The translations under genes and the position numbers were made by a program. Of a DNA stretch of 62,928 bases, positions 1-7,980 are shown piece by piece. The notes under the pieces were generated by a model, which saw only the letters and a list, made by a program, of their open reading frames with translations, ran no database searches and was not told the origin of the DNA. How positions within the stretch are numbered: position 1 is the stretch's first letter; every line of letters begins with the position of its first letter. Source of the DNA: Bog-532 sp036495425 (lineage in GTDB: Bacteria > Actinomycetota > Actinomycetes > Streptosporangiales > Streptosporangiaceae); contig DASXMW010000018.1 of assembly GCA_036495425.1 (NCBI GenBank), forward strand, positions 1-62,928, written 5' to 3'.

Positions 1-1
1 C

Positions 2-100
2 CGGATTCTGCCCAAGGTCCGCTACCTGCCTTACCCCGAACAGCTGTACCTGGAGGTCTCCGGCCTGCTCCACCCCTATACGGGCGAAGACGACGACTGA
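2..100 (+). CDS. C-terminal end of an unidentified protein (5' truncated by window edge)
   Basis: An open frame enters at the window edge and runs 32 codons to TGA at 98-100. The visible tail is rich in Pro, Leu and Tyr and ends in an acidic GEDDD. Codon choice is GC-rich at third positions like the neighbours, so it is probably the end of a real gene. There is too little to assign a family. The alternative is chance openness in high-GC DNA. Confidence 0.4.
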   Translation, partial: RILPKVRYLPYPEQLYLEVSGLLHPYTGEDDD

Positions 101-151
101 GCCGGTCGGTAGCGTTTTCCGTGTCCGTCTGATCGGGTGAGAGAGAGCCGC

Positions 152-1189
152 ATGCCGGTACCGGGGGTCACGCTGGAGCGGCTGGGGTTCCTGACCATCG
201 GGCTGTTCGACGGTGACGATCCCGGGCCCGGCCACGAGACCACGCTGGAGATCATCGAATTGGGGGATCGGCTCGGGTTCGACAGCGCCTGGGTGCGGCA
301 CCGGCACCTGCAGTACGGGATCTCCTCGCCGGTGGCGGTGCTGGCCGCGGCCTCCCAGCGGACCCGCCGCATCGACCTGGGCACGGCCGTCATCCCGCTC
401 GGCTGGGAGAACCCGCTGCGGCTGGCCGAGGACCTGGCCACGGTGGACATACTGTCCGGCGGCCGCCTCAACCCGGGCGTCAGCGTGGGGCCGCCCCGCA
501 ACTACGAGGACGTGCGGGAGGCCTTGTACCCGGACACCGGTGACGGTGAGGATTTCGGCTACCGCCGGGTCGAACGCCTGCTCAGTCTGGTCTCCGGCCA
601 GCCCGCGGCCCAGTTCAGCGGCACCGTCGGCTTCGAGGAGTTCTCGGACCGGGTCCAGCCGCACTCACCGGGGCTGCGCGGCCGCCTGTGGTACGGCGGG
701 GCCGGGCTCAGCTCGGCCCGGTGGGCCGGTGAGCACGGCATGAACTTCCTGACCAGCAGCGTGGTCCGGGCCGAGGAGCCCGCGCCCGCCGACGGGCACT
801 GGGACTTCGCCGAGATTCAGCACGCCCACATCCAGGCCTTCCGGGCCGCCCACCCCGACGGCCCGGCCGCCCGGGTGTCCCAGGGCCTGGTGGTGATCCC
901 CACCGACCGCGCCACCGCCGCCCAGCGCGACCGGTACGCCGCCTACGTGGCGGCCCGCACGCCGCGCACCGCCTCGCCCCAGGGCCCGGCCCGCATGCTG
1001 TTCGCCCGCGACCTGATCGGCACCTCGGACGAGATCGCCGAGCAGCTCTACACCGACGCCGGCTTCCGCGACGTCGCCGAGGTCGCGTTCGCCCTGCCCT
1101 TCACGTTCGAGCCCGACGACTACGTCCAGATCCTCACCGACATCGCCCAGAAGCTAGGCCCCGCCCTCGGCTGGCAGCCGGCCGGCTGA
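152..1189 (+). CDS. LLM class (luciferase-like) flavin/F420-dependent oxidoreductase
   Basis: Predicted 345 aa cytosolic TIM-barrel monooxygenase of the bacterial luciferase superfamily, which uses FMNH2 or F420. The N-terminal strand GFLTIGLFDG, GDRLGFDSAWVRHRH, the RIDLGTAVIPL segment and DILSGGRLNPGVSVG are the usual family landmarks; the C-terminal part contains an FARDLIGTSDEIAEQL segment typical of these enzymes. A GTG at 137 is in frame, but the purine-rich GAGAGAG at 141-147 sits just before ATG 152 and favours that start. The substrate cannot be read from sequence. An MFS exporter follows 20 bp downstream and may be co-transcribed. Confidence 0.88.
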   Translation: MPVPGVTLERLGFLTIGLFDGDDPGPGHETTLEIIELGDRLGFDSAWVRHRHLQYGISSPVAVLAAASQRTRRIDLGTAVIPLGWENPLRLAEDLATVDILSGGRLNPGVSVGPPRNYEDVREALYPDTGDGEDFGYRRVERLLSLVSGQPAAQFSGTVGFEEFSDRVQPHSPGLRGRLWYGGAGLSSARWAGEHGMNFLTSSVVRAEEPAPADGHWDFAEIQHAHIQAFRAAHPDGPAARVSQGLVVIPTDRATAAQRDRYAAYVAARTPRTASPQGPARMLFARDLIGTSDEIAEQLYTDAGFRDVAEVAFALPFTFEPDDYVQILTDIAQKLGPALGWQPAG

Positions 1190-1209
1190 ACCCGAGGGCA
1201 CCCGGCAGC

Positions 1210-2529
1210 ATGGAGTCAATGAAGGACAAGCAGAAGGCCGGCCGCGGGAGCCGGCTCCGGCAGGTGGCCCTGGATACCCGGCCGCTGAGCGTCCCGGCCT
1301 TCCGGCGTACGTTCGCCGGGCAGGGCGCCTCCTACATCGGCACGATGGTGACCGAGGTCGCGGTCCCGGTGCAGATCTACGCCGACTCCCATTCGTCCCT
1401 CTACGTGGGGCTGGCCGGCCTGGCCGGGCTGGTCCCCATCACGGTCTTCGGCTTGTACGGGGGCGCGGTCGCCGACGCGGTCGACCGGCGCCGGCTCTAC
1501 CTGTGGTCATCGATGGTGACCTGGGTGGTGACGCTGATGCTGCTGGCCCAGACGCTGCTGGGCCTGCATTCGGTGGGGCTGCTGCTGGCCCTGGTCGTGG
1601 TGCAGTCGGGCGGCTTCGCGGTGTCGTCCTCGACCCGCGGCGCGATCATCCCCTCGATCGTCCCGGTCCCCATGATCCCGGCCGCCAACACGCTCAGCTA
1701 CACGGCCGGGAACGTCGGCCAGATCATCGGCCCGCTGGTGGCCGGGGTGCTGGTCGGGCTGCCGCACGGGTTCGCCTACGCCTACGGGGCCGACGCGCTG
1801 CTGTTCAGCACCGCGCTGTATTCGACGTTCCGGCTGCCGTCGCTGCGGCCGGTGGGCGCCACCGGCCGGGCCGGGATGCGGGCAGTGGCCGAAGGCATCG
1901 CGTTCATCGCCCGTCACCCGATCCTGCTCATGTCGTTCGCGCTCGACATCGCGGCCATGACCCTGGCCATGCCCCGGGCGCTGTTCCCGGAGGCGGCGGC
2001 CGTGCGGTTCCACGGCGGCGTCGGCCTGCTCTACGCCTCGATCGCGATCGGCTCCATCCTGGCCGGGCTGTTCAGCGGCTGGATCGGCCGGATCAAGCGC
2101 CAGGGCATGGCCCTGACCGGGGCCGTGGCCTGCTGGGCGCTGGCGGTGACGGCGGCCGGGCTGGCCCGCAGCCTGTGGCTGGCTGTGGTCCTGCTGGCCG
2201 TGGCCGGCGCCGCCGACCTGGTCAGCGTGGTCTACCGGCAGACCATCCTGCAGACCTACGCCCCCGACGAGATGCGCGGCCGCATGCAGGGCGTCTTCAC
2301 CGTCGTGGTCACCGGCGGCCCCCGCCTGGGCGACCTGCGGGCCGGGGCCATGGCCGCCGCCACCGGCCTCACCATCGCCTGGTCCGGCTCGGCCGCCCTC
2401 TGCTTCGCGGTCGTCGTCATCATCGGCGTCACCGTCCGTCCCCTCTGGCGGTATACCTCCAGCCAGCCCGCTGCGGACCCGGACGACGGGACCACGCCCA
2501 CCGAACCCGAGCCGACGATGTCCGATTAG
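1210..2529 (+). CDS. MFS transporter (EntS-like / TM-effector family exporter)
   Basis: A 439 aa integral membrane protein with about 10-12 hydrophobic helices. It opens with a basic cytosolic tail and FRRTFAGQGASYIGTMVTEV, typical of the MFS_3/EntS-like drug or siderophore exporter group. The loop after TM2 carries AVADAVDRRRLYL, the equivalent of MFS motif A (G-x-x-x-D-R-x-G-R-R). The C-terminus is a short acidic, Thr/Pro-rich tail. Family members export small molecules by proton antiport; the substrate is unknown. It lies close behind the LLM oxidoreductase. ATG 1219 is an alternative start. Confidence 0.87.
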   Translation: MESMKDKQKAGRGSRLRQVALDTRPLSVPAFRRTFAGQGASYIGTMVTEVAVPVQIYADSHSSLYVGLAGLAGLVPITVFGLYGGAVADAVDRRRLYLWSSMVTWVVTLMLLAQTLLGLHSVGLLLALVVVQSGGFAVSSSTRGAIIPSIVPVPMIPAANTLSYTAGNVGQIIGPLVAGVLVGLPHGFAYAYGADALLFSTALYSTFRLPSLRPVGATGRAGMRAVAEGIAFIARHPILLMSFALDIAAMTLAMPRALFPEAAAVRFHGGVGLLYASIAIGSILAGLFSGWIGRIKRQGMALTGAVACWALAVTAAGLARSLWLAVVLLAVAGAADLVSVVYRQTILQTYAPDEMRGRMQGVFTVVVTGGPRLGDLRAGAMAAATGLTIAWSGSAALCFAVVVIIGVTVRPLWRYTSSQPAADPDDGTTPTEPEPTMSD

Positions 2530-2632
2530 CCATGCTGTTCGGCGAGCTTGAGGTGTTGTTTAAAGGCTTCGATCCCGCTGCTGTTAGGGACCTGGCACTG
2601 ACCGCAGGGGTGGGCCACCGCCCGACCCTGGG

Positions 2633-3844
2633 TCAGGCGCACTCCAGGACGCGCCTGAAGGCACCCAGGTAGCTGGGATCACCCTGCCGCTCCCGGAGCA
2701 GCCAGTACTCGGCTCCCCAGAACAGGTAACCGTCCGCAGTCACGGCTTGCCGGTCCGTCCAGCGCAGGCACTGGTTGTAGTTCCCGATCAGGTCTTCGGG
2801 GCGGCAGCTGTACATGGCCCGGCGGGCCGGGCTGGGCGGGGTGGTGACGGCCTCCCAGGGTTCGGCCTGCCCCTCGGCGATCATGATCCGCTGCCCAGCC
2901 CGGGCACCCTCGGAACCGGCGGTACCGGTCTCGGTGACCCCGGTCTCGGCGTCCGTCTTCGCCGCCTGGTTCAGCAGCCGTTCCCGCCGCTGGCGCTGCC
3001 ACGGTGCCCGGCTGCCGGCCAGGTACAGGCCCAGCGGTCCGGCGCTGGCCAGGGCGTGCCGCGGATAGAAGTCAATGCCGATGATGTCGGCCAGCCGCTG
3101 GGCCACCGCTAGCGAGTCCCCCTGGTCCCTCGTGCGCCACCACTGCTGAAGCCGGACCGGGGTCGAGGTCGGCAGGAAACCGTTCATCATGACCGGCCTG
3201 GCTGGGTCCGCCGCCCGTACGGCCTCGACCTCGCGGCGGGCGAAGGCTTCGGACAGCCGCCACGAGTGCTCCATTCCGAGCGGGTCGACCGCTTCGTGCT
3301 CGACCTGCCAGGCGATGATCGACGTGCGGTTCCGGTACCGCTCGACGACGCGGGTGATGAACTCGGTACCGGCCTCCAGCAGCCGGCTGTGTTCATCGGG
3401 CCGGATCAGGGTGCCTTCGCGCAGCGGCTGATCGAGGTGGTGCGCCGGCACGAAGAACTCCGGGTAGCCGAACGCCTTCACCGGCCCTACACACAGAATG
3501 ACCTGTTTGCCCGCCTGCTCCACGGCGTCCAGCTGGCGGTCGAGCTCACCGGGCACGAAGGCGCCGGGCCGCGGCTCGAGCCGGTTCCAGTAGGCCCCGA
3601 GCCGGATCAGCGGGAAGGGGTAGGCGAGCAGTGACTGCAGCGCGGTCTGCGGGTCCAGCCCGAGCGCCGTCGCCTGCAGCGGCCGGAAGCTCACCCCGAG
3701 CTGCGTCGTGCCGCGGGGCGCGACCGGCAGCTGCCGCCAGCGGCCGGTCAGCGGCTGCGAGATGCGCTTCAGCCGCAGCTCCGTCAGGGGCAGCGTGACC
3801 AGGGCGGCTGCGGTGGCGGCGGCGGCCGCCCGGCCCGGCCTCAT
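2633..3844 (-). CDS. Exported TIM-barrel glycoside hydrolase-like protein
   Basis: A 403 aa protein starting with an Arg then Ala-rich hydrophobic stretch (residues 5-20) that looks like a signal peptide or anchor. The rest resembles GH5/GH42-type (beta/alpha)8 glycosidases: WNRLEPRPGAF near 87-96, acid/base-like Glu in IIAWQVEHEA (E182/E184), a nucleophile-like Glu in IMIAEGQAEPW (E324) and a late aromatic strand YLFWGAEYW. The start ATG overlaps the stop of the upstream glycosyltransferase gene (ATGA, 3841-3844), so the two are translationally coupled. The precise GH family and substrate are unassigned; hydrolysis of a glycan or glycolipid made by its partner is inference. Confidence 0.72.
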   Translation of the reverse strand: MRPGRAAAAATAAALVTLPLTELRLKRISQPLTGRWRQLPVAPRGTTQLGVSFRPLQATALGLDPQTALQSLLAYPFPLIRLGAYWNRLEPRPGAFVPGELDRQLDAVEQAGKQVILCVGPVKAFGYPEFFVPAHHLDQPLREGTLIRPDEHSRLLEAGTEFITRVVERYRNRTSIIAWQVEHEAVDPLGMEHSWRLSEAFARREVEAVRAADPARPVMMNGFLPTSTPVRLQQWWRTRDQGDSLAVAQRLADIIGIDFYPRHALASAGPLGLYLAGSRAPWQRQRRERLLNQAAKTDAETGVTETGTAGSEGARAGQRIMIAEGQAEPWEAVTTPPSPARRAMYSCRPEDLIGNYNQCLRWTDRQAVTADGYLFWGAEYWLLRERQGDPSYLGAFRRVLECA

Positions 3845-5061
3845 GCCGAGTCCCGTGCCGGCCGCATCGCGGACCGTACCGAACCGACCCGGGCCAGGCC
3901 GGCGATGAGGTCGGCGATCTCGGTGCCGGCGGCGGGCTGGGCCAGCCGCGCGGAAGCCGACCGCATCGCTTCGACGGCGCCCCGGTCCTGGCGAAGCCGG
4001 CCGATCTCGGCGATCAGCGGCCGCACCCCCGTTACCCGGCGTCCAGCACCCGCACCGGTGACGAACTCGGCGTTGCCCTTTTCCTGTCCCGGCACGTGCG
4101 AGGTCAGCAGCAAGGGCGTGCCGCAGCAGGTGGCCTCGGCGATCGTCCCGGGGCCTGCCTTGGTGACGACGAGGTCGGAGCACCGCAGCCAGTCGGCCAT
4201 GTCGTGGACAAAACCGGTCACGGTCAGCCGCCCGCCCGACCGGGTGGCCAGCCGCTCCAGCCTGCGCTGCAGCGGCGCGTTGCGCCCGCAGACGACGACC
4301 ACCTGCACGTCGGCGAACCGCCGGACGATAGCGGCGGCCCGGCGGGCCAGGCCGCCACTGCCTTCCCCGCCACCGGTCAGCAGGATGACCAGGCCGTTGC
4401 TGGCCAGGCCCAGTGACTGGCGGAGGGCGGCGCGCTCGCCGTCCCGCAGCGGGCCCGTCCCCAGGTCGCGGGCTACCGGCGGCCCGGCCACCGCCCAGCG
4501 GACCTGGTCCGGGCCAGGCGACGGCCGGCGACGTGCGGTGCAGGCGGCCGGGGCAATGGTCAAGTCGACGTCGGCGTAGCGCCAGGACGCGTGCAGAGAG
4601 ACCAGGTCGGTGACCACCGTCACGACCGGCACTCCGGGAGCGGCCAGGTCCCGGGCCGCGACCGCGGCCGGGCCGGTGAGCGGATGGAACGACACGATCG
4701 CGGCCGGGCGATGAGCTTTCACCGCGTGGGCCACCGTCCGGTCGGCGAGCCGCAGCAACGTCCGCCGCAGCACTCCCATGGCCAGCCGCGAGTCGCAGGC
4801 GTGGTAGACGGCACCCCACAACCACGGGGCCAGCCTGATCACCGGGCCGTAGAGCCCGGTCACCCACCGCAGCAGCCACGGCGAGCCCGGGCCGCCCAGC
4901 GGATCGCAGAGCGCCGGGGCGAATCTGCCGGGATACGCCAGATCCAGGGCGTGGCCGACCGCCTGGGCGGCGTTCCGGTGGCCGCCGCCGGTGTCAGCGG
5001 TCAGGAACAGCAGCGGCACCCGGGTCGCGGCCGGCCTGACGGTCTGCTCGGTTACTGTCAT
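3841..5061 (-). CDS. MGDG synthase / UgtP-like glycosyltransferase (GT28 family)
   Basis: A 406 aa GT-B protein. The N-terminal MGDG-synthase-type domain has LFLTADTGGGHRNAAQAV (residues about 18-35), the lipid-acceptor side seen in processive diacylglycerol glucosyltransferases, and FHPLTGPAAVAARDL. The C-terminal MurG-like sugar-nucleotide domain has LILLTGGGEGSGGL, a VCGRN loop, VTGFVHDMADWL and LVVTKAGPGTIAEA. The predicted reaction is transfer of a hexose from UDP- or GDP-sugar to diacylglycerol or a similar lipid at the inner membrane face. It is the first gene of a coupled pair with the exported glycosidase-like gene. Confidence 0.82.
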   Translation of the reverse strand: MTVTEQTVRPAATRVPLLFLTADTGGGHRNAAQAVGHALDLAYPGRFAPALCDPLGGPGSPWLLRWVTGLYGPVIRLAPWLWGAVYHACDSRLAMGVLRRTLLRLADRTVAHAVKAHRPAAIVSFHPLTGPAAVAARDLAAPGVPVVTVVTDLVSLHASWRYADVDLTIAPAACTARRRPSPGPDQVRWAVAGPPVARDLGTGPLRDGERAALRQSLGLASNGLVILLTGGGEGSGGLARRAAAIVRRFADVQVVVVCGRNAPLQRRLERLATRSGGRLTVTGFVHDMADWLRCSDLVVTKAGPGTIAEATCCGTPLLLTSHVPGQEKGNAEFVTGAGAGRRVTGVRPLIAEIGRLRQDRGAVEAMRSASARLAQPAAGTEIADLIAGLARVGSVRSAMRPARDSA

Positions 5062-5320
5062 GGGTCCATCGTGCCGGCGCGCCGGGAACAGCGTCGTCAG
5101 CCTCGCGGCTACCGCCGGCTCAACCTCCGGCCGACGCCGGCGCCCTCGTACTACTGCTTTCGGGGCAGATCCGCCGCGGTCCTGAGCTCGGCGGCCTTGT
5201 CGCCGGTCACTTCCTTGGTTCGGCCCGGCCGTCCGGCCCGCGGCACGTCGCCGTGGGGCGTAGGGCGAATTACCCCAGTGGCTAACGACAGCCCCTGCCC
5301 TCGATCACCACGATGGCCGC

Positions 5321-6301
5321 ATGGAATCAGGCAGAAGGCCAGCTTCACGAGCGCCCGCACCGCAACCAGGCCCCGGCCTGACCGGCGAGGCGGCGCACTT
5401 CGCGATCAACGTCGTCGGGCTCAGCAAGCAGTACGGATCACACAAGGCCGTGGACGATATCTCGTTCGGGGTCCCAGCGGGAACGGTGATCTGCTTCCTG
5501 GGCCCGAACGGCGCTGGCAAGTCGACGTCGCTGCGGATGATGGTGGGGCTCACTCCACCCTCGGCTGGGTACGCCACCGTGCTGGGCGCTCCCTACACCC
5601 AGCTTCCCAACCCTGGCCGGCACGTCGGGGTCCTGCTTGATGCCTCGGCTCAGCACAGCGGCCGGACCGGCCGGGAAATCCTCAAGGTCGGGGCGATGGT
5701 GATGGGCCTGGACGACAAGCGCGCCGACGAGATGATCGATCTGGTCGGCCTCACCCCGGCAGAGGCCAGGCAGCGGACCGGAGCCTACTCGCTGGGCATG
5801 CGCCAGCGACTCGGGGTGGCCCACGCCATGCTCGGTCACCCCCAGCTGCTCATTCTCGACGAGCCGGCCAACGGGCTGGACCCAGCGGGCATCCACTGGA
5901 TGCGCGGCCTGCTGCGGGACTTCGCCGACCAGGGTGGCACCGTGCTGCTGTCCTCGCACCTGCTACGCGAGGTGGAGATCATCGCTGACGAACTGGTTGT
6001 CATCGGCCACGGCAAGATTGTGGCCCAGGGCACCAAGAGCGAGATGCTGGCGTCGGCCGGCAGCTTTGTCCGCGGTTTCGACGACCCTGGTCTCGCGTCG
6101 GCCCTGCGGGCCGCGGGCATCGCGTTTAGTCCCGCCGCCGGCGGCGGTTACATCGCCCGGTCGGGGACCGAGCAGATCGCCCGGGCGGCCGCTGCGGCCG
6201 GTGTCGCGCTGATGGAGGTGAGGGCGGCCGACGGCGCCGCCCTCGAGGACATGTTCCTCAAGCTCACCGCGGACGACGCACGGGAAGGGGCTGGCCGATG
6301 A
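5321..6301 (+). CDS. ABC transporter ATP-binding protein
   Basis: A 326 aa ATPase of the ABC-2/CcmA-like exporter type. Walker A is LGPNGAGKST (about residue 63), the signature is YSLGMRQRLGVA, Walker B LLILDEPANGLDP and the switch His lies in LLSSHLLREVE. An extra C-terminal domain of about 90 aa follows, as in lantibiotic and drug exporters. The ATG of the permease overlaps the stop (ATGA, 6298-6301). A NarL response regulator follows, suggesting stress- or antibiotic-responsive export. The upstream stretch 5062-5320 separates it from the divergent glycosyltransferase and contains no obvious gene. Confidence 0.92.
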   Translation: MESGRRPASRAPAPQPGPGLTGEAAHFAINVVGLSKQYGSHKAVDDISFGVPAGTVICFLGPNGAGKSTSLRMMVGLTPPSAGYATVLGAPYTQLPNPGRHVGVLLDASAQHSGRTGREILKVGAMVMGLDDKRADEMIDLVGLTPAEARQRTGAYSLGMRQRLGVAHAMLGHPQLLILDEPANGLDPAGIHWMRGLLRDFADQGGTVLLSSHLLREVEIIADELVVIGHGKIVAQGTKSEMLASAGSFVRGFDDPGLASALRAAGIAFSPAAGGGYIARSGTEQIARAAAAAGVALMEVRAADGAALEDMFLKLTADDAREGAGR

Positions 6302-7092
6302 GCGCCACGCTGACTGCTGAACGCCAGGGTCCTGCCCGGGTCACGGGCCGCCCCGGTGTTCCATTCGGACGGCTCGTGCGCACCGAGCTGCGTAAGCTCA
6401 CCGACACCAGGGCTGGCCGGTGGCTGATCATCGCGATCATCGCGATCATCGTGGCGATCGTGGTGGTCGCGTTGTTCGTCGCGCCCGCCAAGGACCTCAC
6501 CTACAGCAAGCTCGTCGACTACACGCAGACGCCGGAGAAGATCCTGCTTCCGGTGATCGGCATCCTGGCGGTCACCAGCGAATGGAGCCAGCGCACCGGC
6601 CTGGTGACCTTCACCCTGGAACCGAACCGGGCCCGGGTGCTGCTGGCCAAGGCCGCCGCGGTGCTGATCCTCGGGGTGATCGTGATCGCCAGCACCTTCG
6701 GGGCCACGGCGATCGGCAACCTCCTCGGCGCGGCGCTGCGCCACGGCAACGGAAGCTGGGCGTTCGGGATACCGGGCTTCCGGGACATCGCCCTGGTCCA
6801 GCTGACCGGGCTCGTGCAGGGCATGGCCTTCGGCATGCTGCTGCTGATCAGTGCCGCGGCGATCGTCCTGTACTTCGTCCCGGACCTGCTGAGCGTGGCG
6901 CTCAACTCGATCACCGCCCTCAAGCACATCCTGCCGTGGATCGATCTCAACCAGGCCCAGTCGCCGCTGTACACCCACGACATGACCGGGAAGGGCTGGG
7001 CCCAGCTCCTGGCCGCTATGACCATCTGGGTGGTGGTCCCTTGTGTGCTCGGAATTGCCCGGATCCGCCGCAGCGAGGTCAAGTCCGGCTGA
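6298..7092 (+). CDS. ABC-2 type transporter permease
   Basis: A 264 aa membrane subunit with about six hydrophobic helices, the first near residues 42-62 (very Ile/Val-rich) after FGRLVRTELRKLTDTRAGRW, a sequence characteristic of ABC-2 permeases paired with CcmA-like ATPases. The motif LPVIGILAVTSEWSQRTG matches the conserved cytoplasmic elbow of this family. It is coupled to the preceding ATPase through a 4 bp overlap. Substrate unknown. Confidence 0.9.
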   Translation: MSATLTAERQGPARVTGRPGVPFGRLVRTELRKLTDTRAGRWLIIAIIAIIVAIVVVALFVAPAKDLTYSKLVDYTQTPEKILLPVIGILAVTSEWSQRTGLVTFTLEPNRARVLLAKAAAVLILGVIVIASTFGATAIGNLLGAALRHGNGSWAFGIPGFRDIALVQLTGLVQGMAFGMLLLISAAAIVLYFVPDLLSVALNSITALKHILPWIDLNQAQSPLYTHDMTGKGWAQLLAAMTIWVVVPCVLGIARIRRSEVKSG

Positions 7093-7137
7093 GGCAAGCC
7101 TGCCGGCCACCCGGCGGCTGTACCAGTTCAGTACTAT

Positions 7138-7163
7138 GCGGGCGCCGCACCTGCGGCGCCCGC
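7138..7163 (+). terminator. GC-rich hairpin between ABC permease and response regulator
   Basis: Perfect 12-bp inverted repeat, GCGGGCGCCGCA with a 2-nt centre and its exact complement. No T-tract follows, and a GAGGAG ribosome site comes 10 bp later. It may be an attenuator or processing hairpin inside the operon rather than a full terminator. Confidence 0.55.
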
Positions 7164-7183
7164 CCTTCCATGAGGAGACCCAG

Positions 7184-7252
7184 ATGAGGCAGGTTCGCAT
7201 CGCCATCATCACCGGGCGCGCGCCGGTTCCCGCCGGCGGAGGCTCGCGGTGA
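7184..7252 (+). CDS. Possible 22-aa leader ORF coupled to the response regulator
   Basis: ATG 7184 is preceded by GAGGAG at 7173-7178 with good spacing. The frame encodes MRQVRIAIITGRAPVPAGGG followed by Ser-Arg and stops in the GTGA that also supplies the GTG start of the response regulator. The regulator itself has only a weak ribosome site, so translation of this small ORF could feed it. It could equally be the residue of a deleted upstream gene. No homologue is recognised. Confidence 0.4.
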   Translation: MRQVRIAIITGRAPVPAGGGSR

Positions 7253-7914
7253 TCCGGGTGGCGCTGGCCGACGACCAGGAACTTGTCCGGTCCGGCTTCG
7301 CCGCCTTGTTGCAGGCGGAAGACGACATCGAGGTGGTGGGTGAGGCCGCCGACGGGCTGGAGGTGGTAGGCCTGGCCACCCGGACCAGGCCGGACGTGAT
7401 CCTGATGGATATCCGCATGCCGGAGCTGGACGGCATCGAGGCCACCCGGAGGATTGCCGGGAACGCGGACCTCACGTCCGTGCACGTCGTTATCCTGACC
7501 ACTTTCGAACTGGACGAGTACGTCTTCGAGGCCATCCGCGCGGGCGCCGCCGGCTTCCTGGTCAAGGACACCGACGCGGACGAGCTGCTCCGCGCGATCC
7601 GGGTCGTGGCCGGCGGCGAGGCGCTGCTCAGCCCCCGGGTGACCACGCGCCTCATCGCCGAGTTTGCCTCCCGCACGCGCACGGCGCGCAGGGTTCCCGG
7701 CCTGGACGACCTGACCCCGCGGGAACGCGAGGTGCTCTCGCTCATTGCCCACGGGCTGTCCAACGACCAGATCGCGGACCGCCTGTACGTGAGCCCGTCC
7801 ACGGCGAAGACGCACGCCACCCGGGCCATGATGAAGCTCGGCGCCCGGGACCGGGCCCAGCTCGTCGTCTTCGCCTACGAGGCCGGGCTGGTCCGCCCGG
7901 GCTGGGCCGGCTGA
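7249..7914 (+). CDS. NarL/FixJ family response regulator
   Basis: A 221 aa two-domain regulator. The receiver domain has acidic DD at residues 8-9, phospho-acceptor Asp54 in ILMDIRMPELDG, Thr in ILTTFELDEY and Lys in FLVKDTDADE. The LuxR-type HTH (about 150-210) starts with LDDLTPREREVLSLIAHG and ends in AKTHATRAMMKLGARDR. It starts with GTG inside a GTGA overlap. No histidine kinase gene is adjacent; the nearest candidate lies at 11421-12638. It probably controls the upstream ABC exporter. A strong bidirectional terminator follows. Confidence 0.93.
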   Translation: MIRVALADDQELVRSGFAALLQAEDDIEVVGEAADGLEVVGLATRTRPDVILMDIRMPELDGIEATRRIAGNADLTSVHVVILTTFELDEYVFEAIRAGAAGFLVKDTDADELLRAIRVVAGGEALLSPRVTTRLIAEFASRTRTARRVPGLDDLTPREREVLSLIAHGLSNDQIADRLYVSPSTAKTHATRAMMKLGARDRAQLVVFAYEAGLVRPGWAG

Positions 7915-7938
7915 CTTCCGGCGCCGAAGCGGCGGCGG

Positions 7939-7978
7939 CTGAGCCGGGCCGCCCGGGAGCGCAGGCGGCCCGGCTCAG
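7939..7978. terminator. Bidirectional terminator between converging genes
   Basis: Perfect 15-bp inverted repeat CTGAGCCGGGCCGCC (7939-7953) with its complement at 7964-7978 and a 10-nt loop. It sits between the stop codons of the response regulator (+) and the alternative-oxidase-like gene (-), so it can serve both. Confidence 0.8.
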
Positions 7979-7980
7979 GG

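Noticed and set aside
1503..2672. A 389-codon plus-strand frame overlapping the MFS gene
   Set aside because: Arg/Gly/Pro-rich shadow frame; the MFS reading has clear helices and motif A.
3845..4879. N-terminal extension of the glycosidase-like frame to 4879
   Set aside because: It overlaps the MGDG-synthase-like gene on the same strand in another frame and reads as Arg/Gly-rich shadow sequence; the ATGA overlap gives the real start.
6148..7815. A 555-codon minus-strand frame
   Set aside because: It lies opposite an ABC permease and a response regulator with intact motifs and has no recognisable domain.
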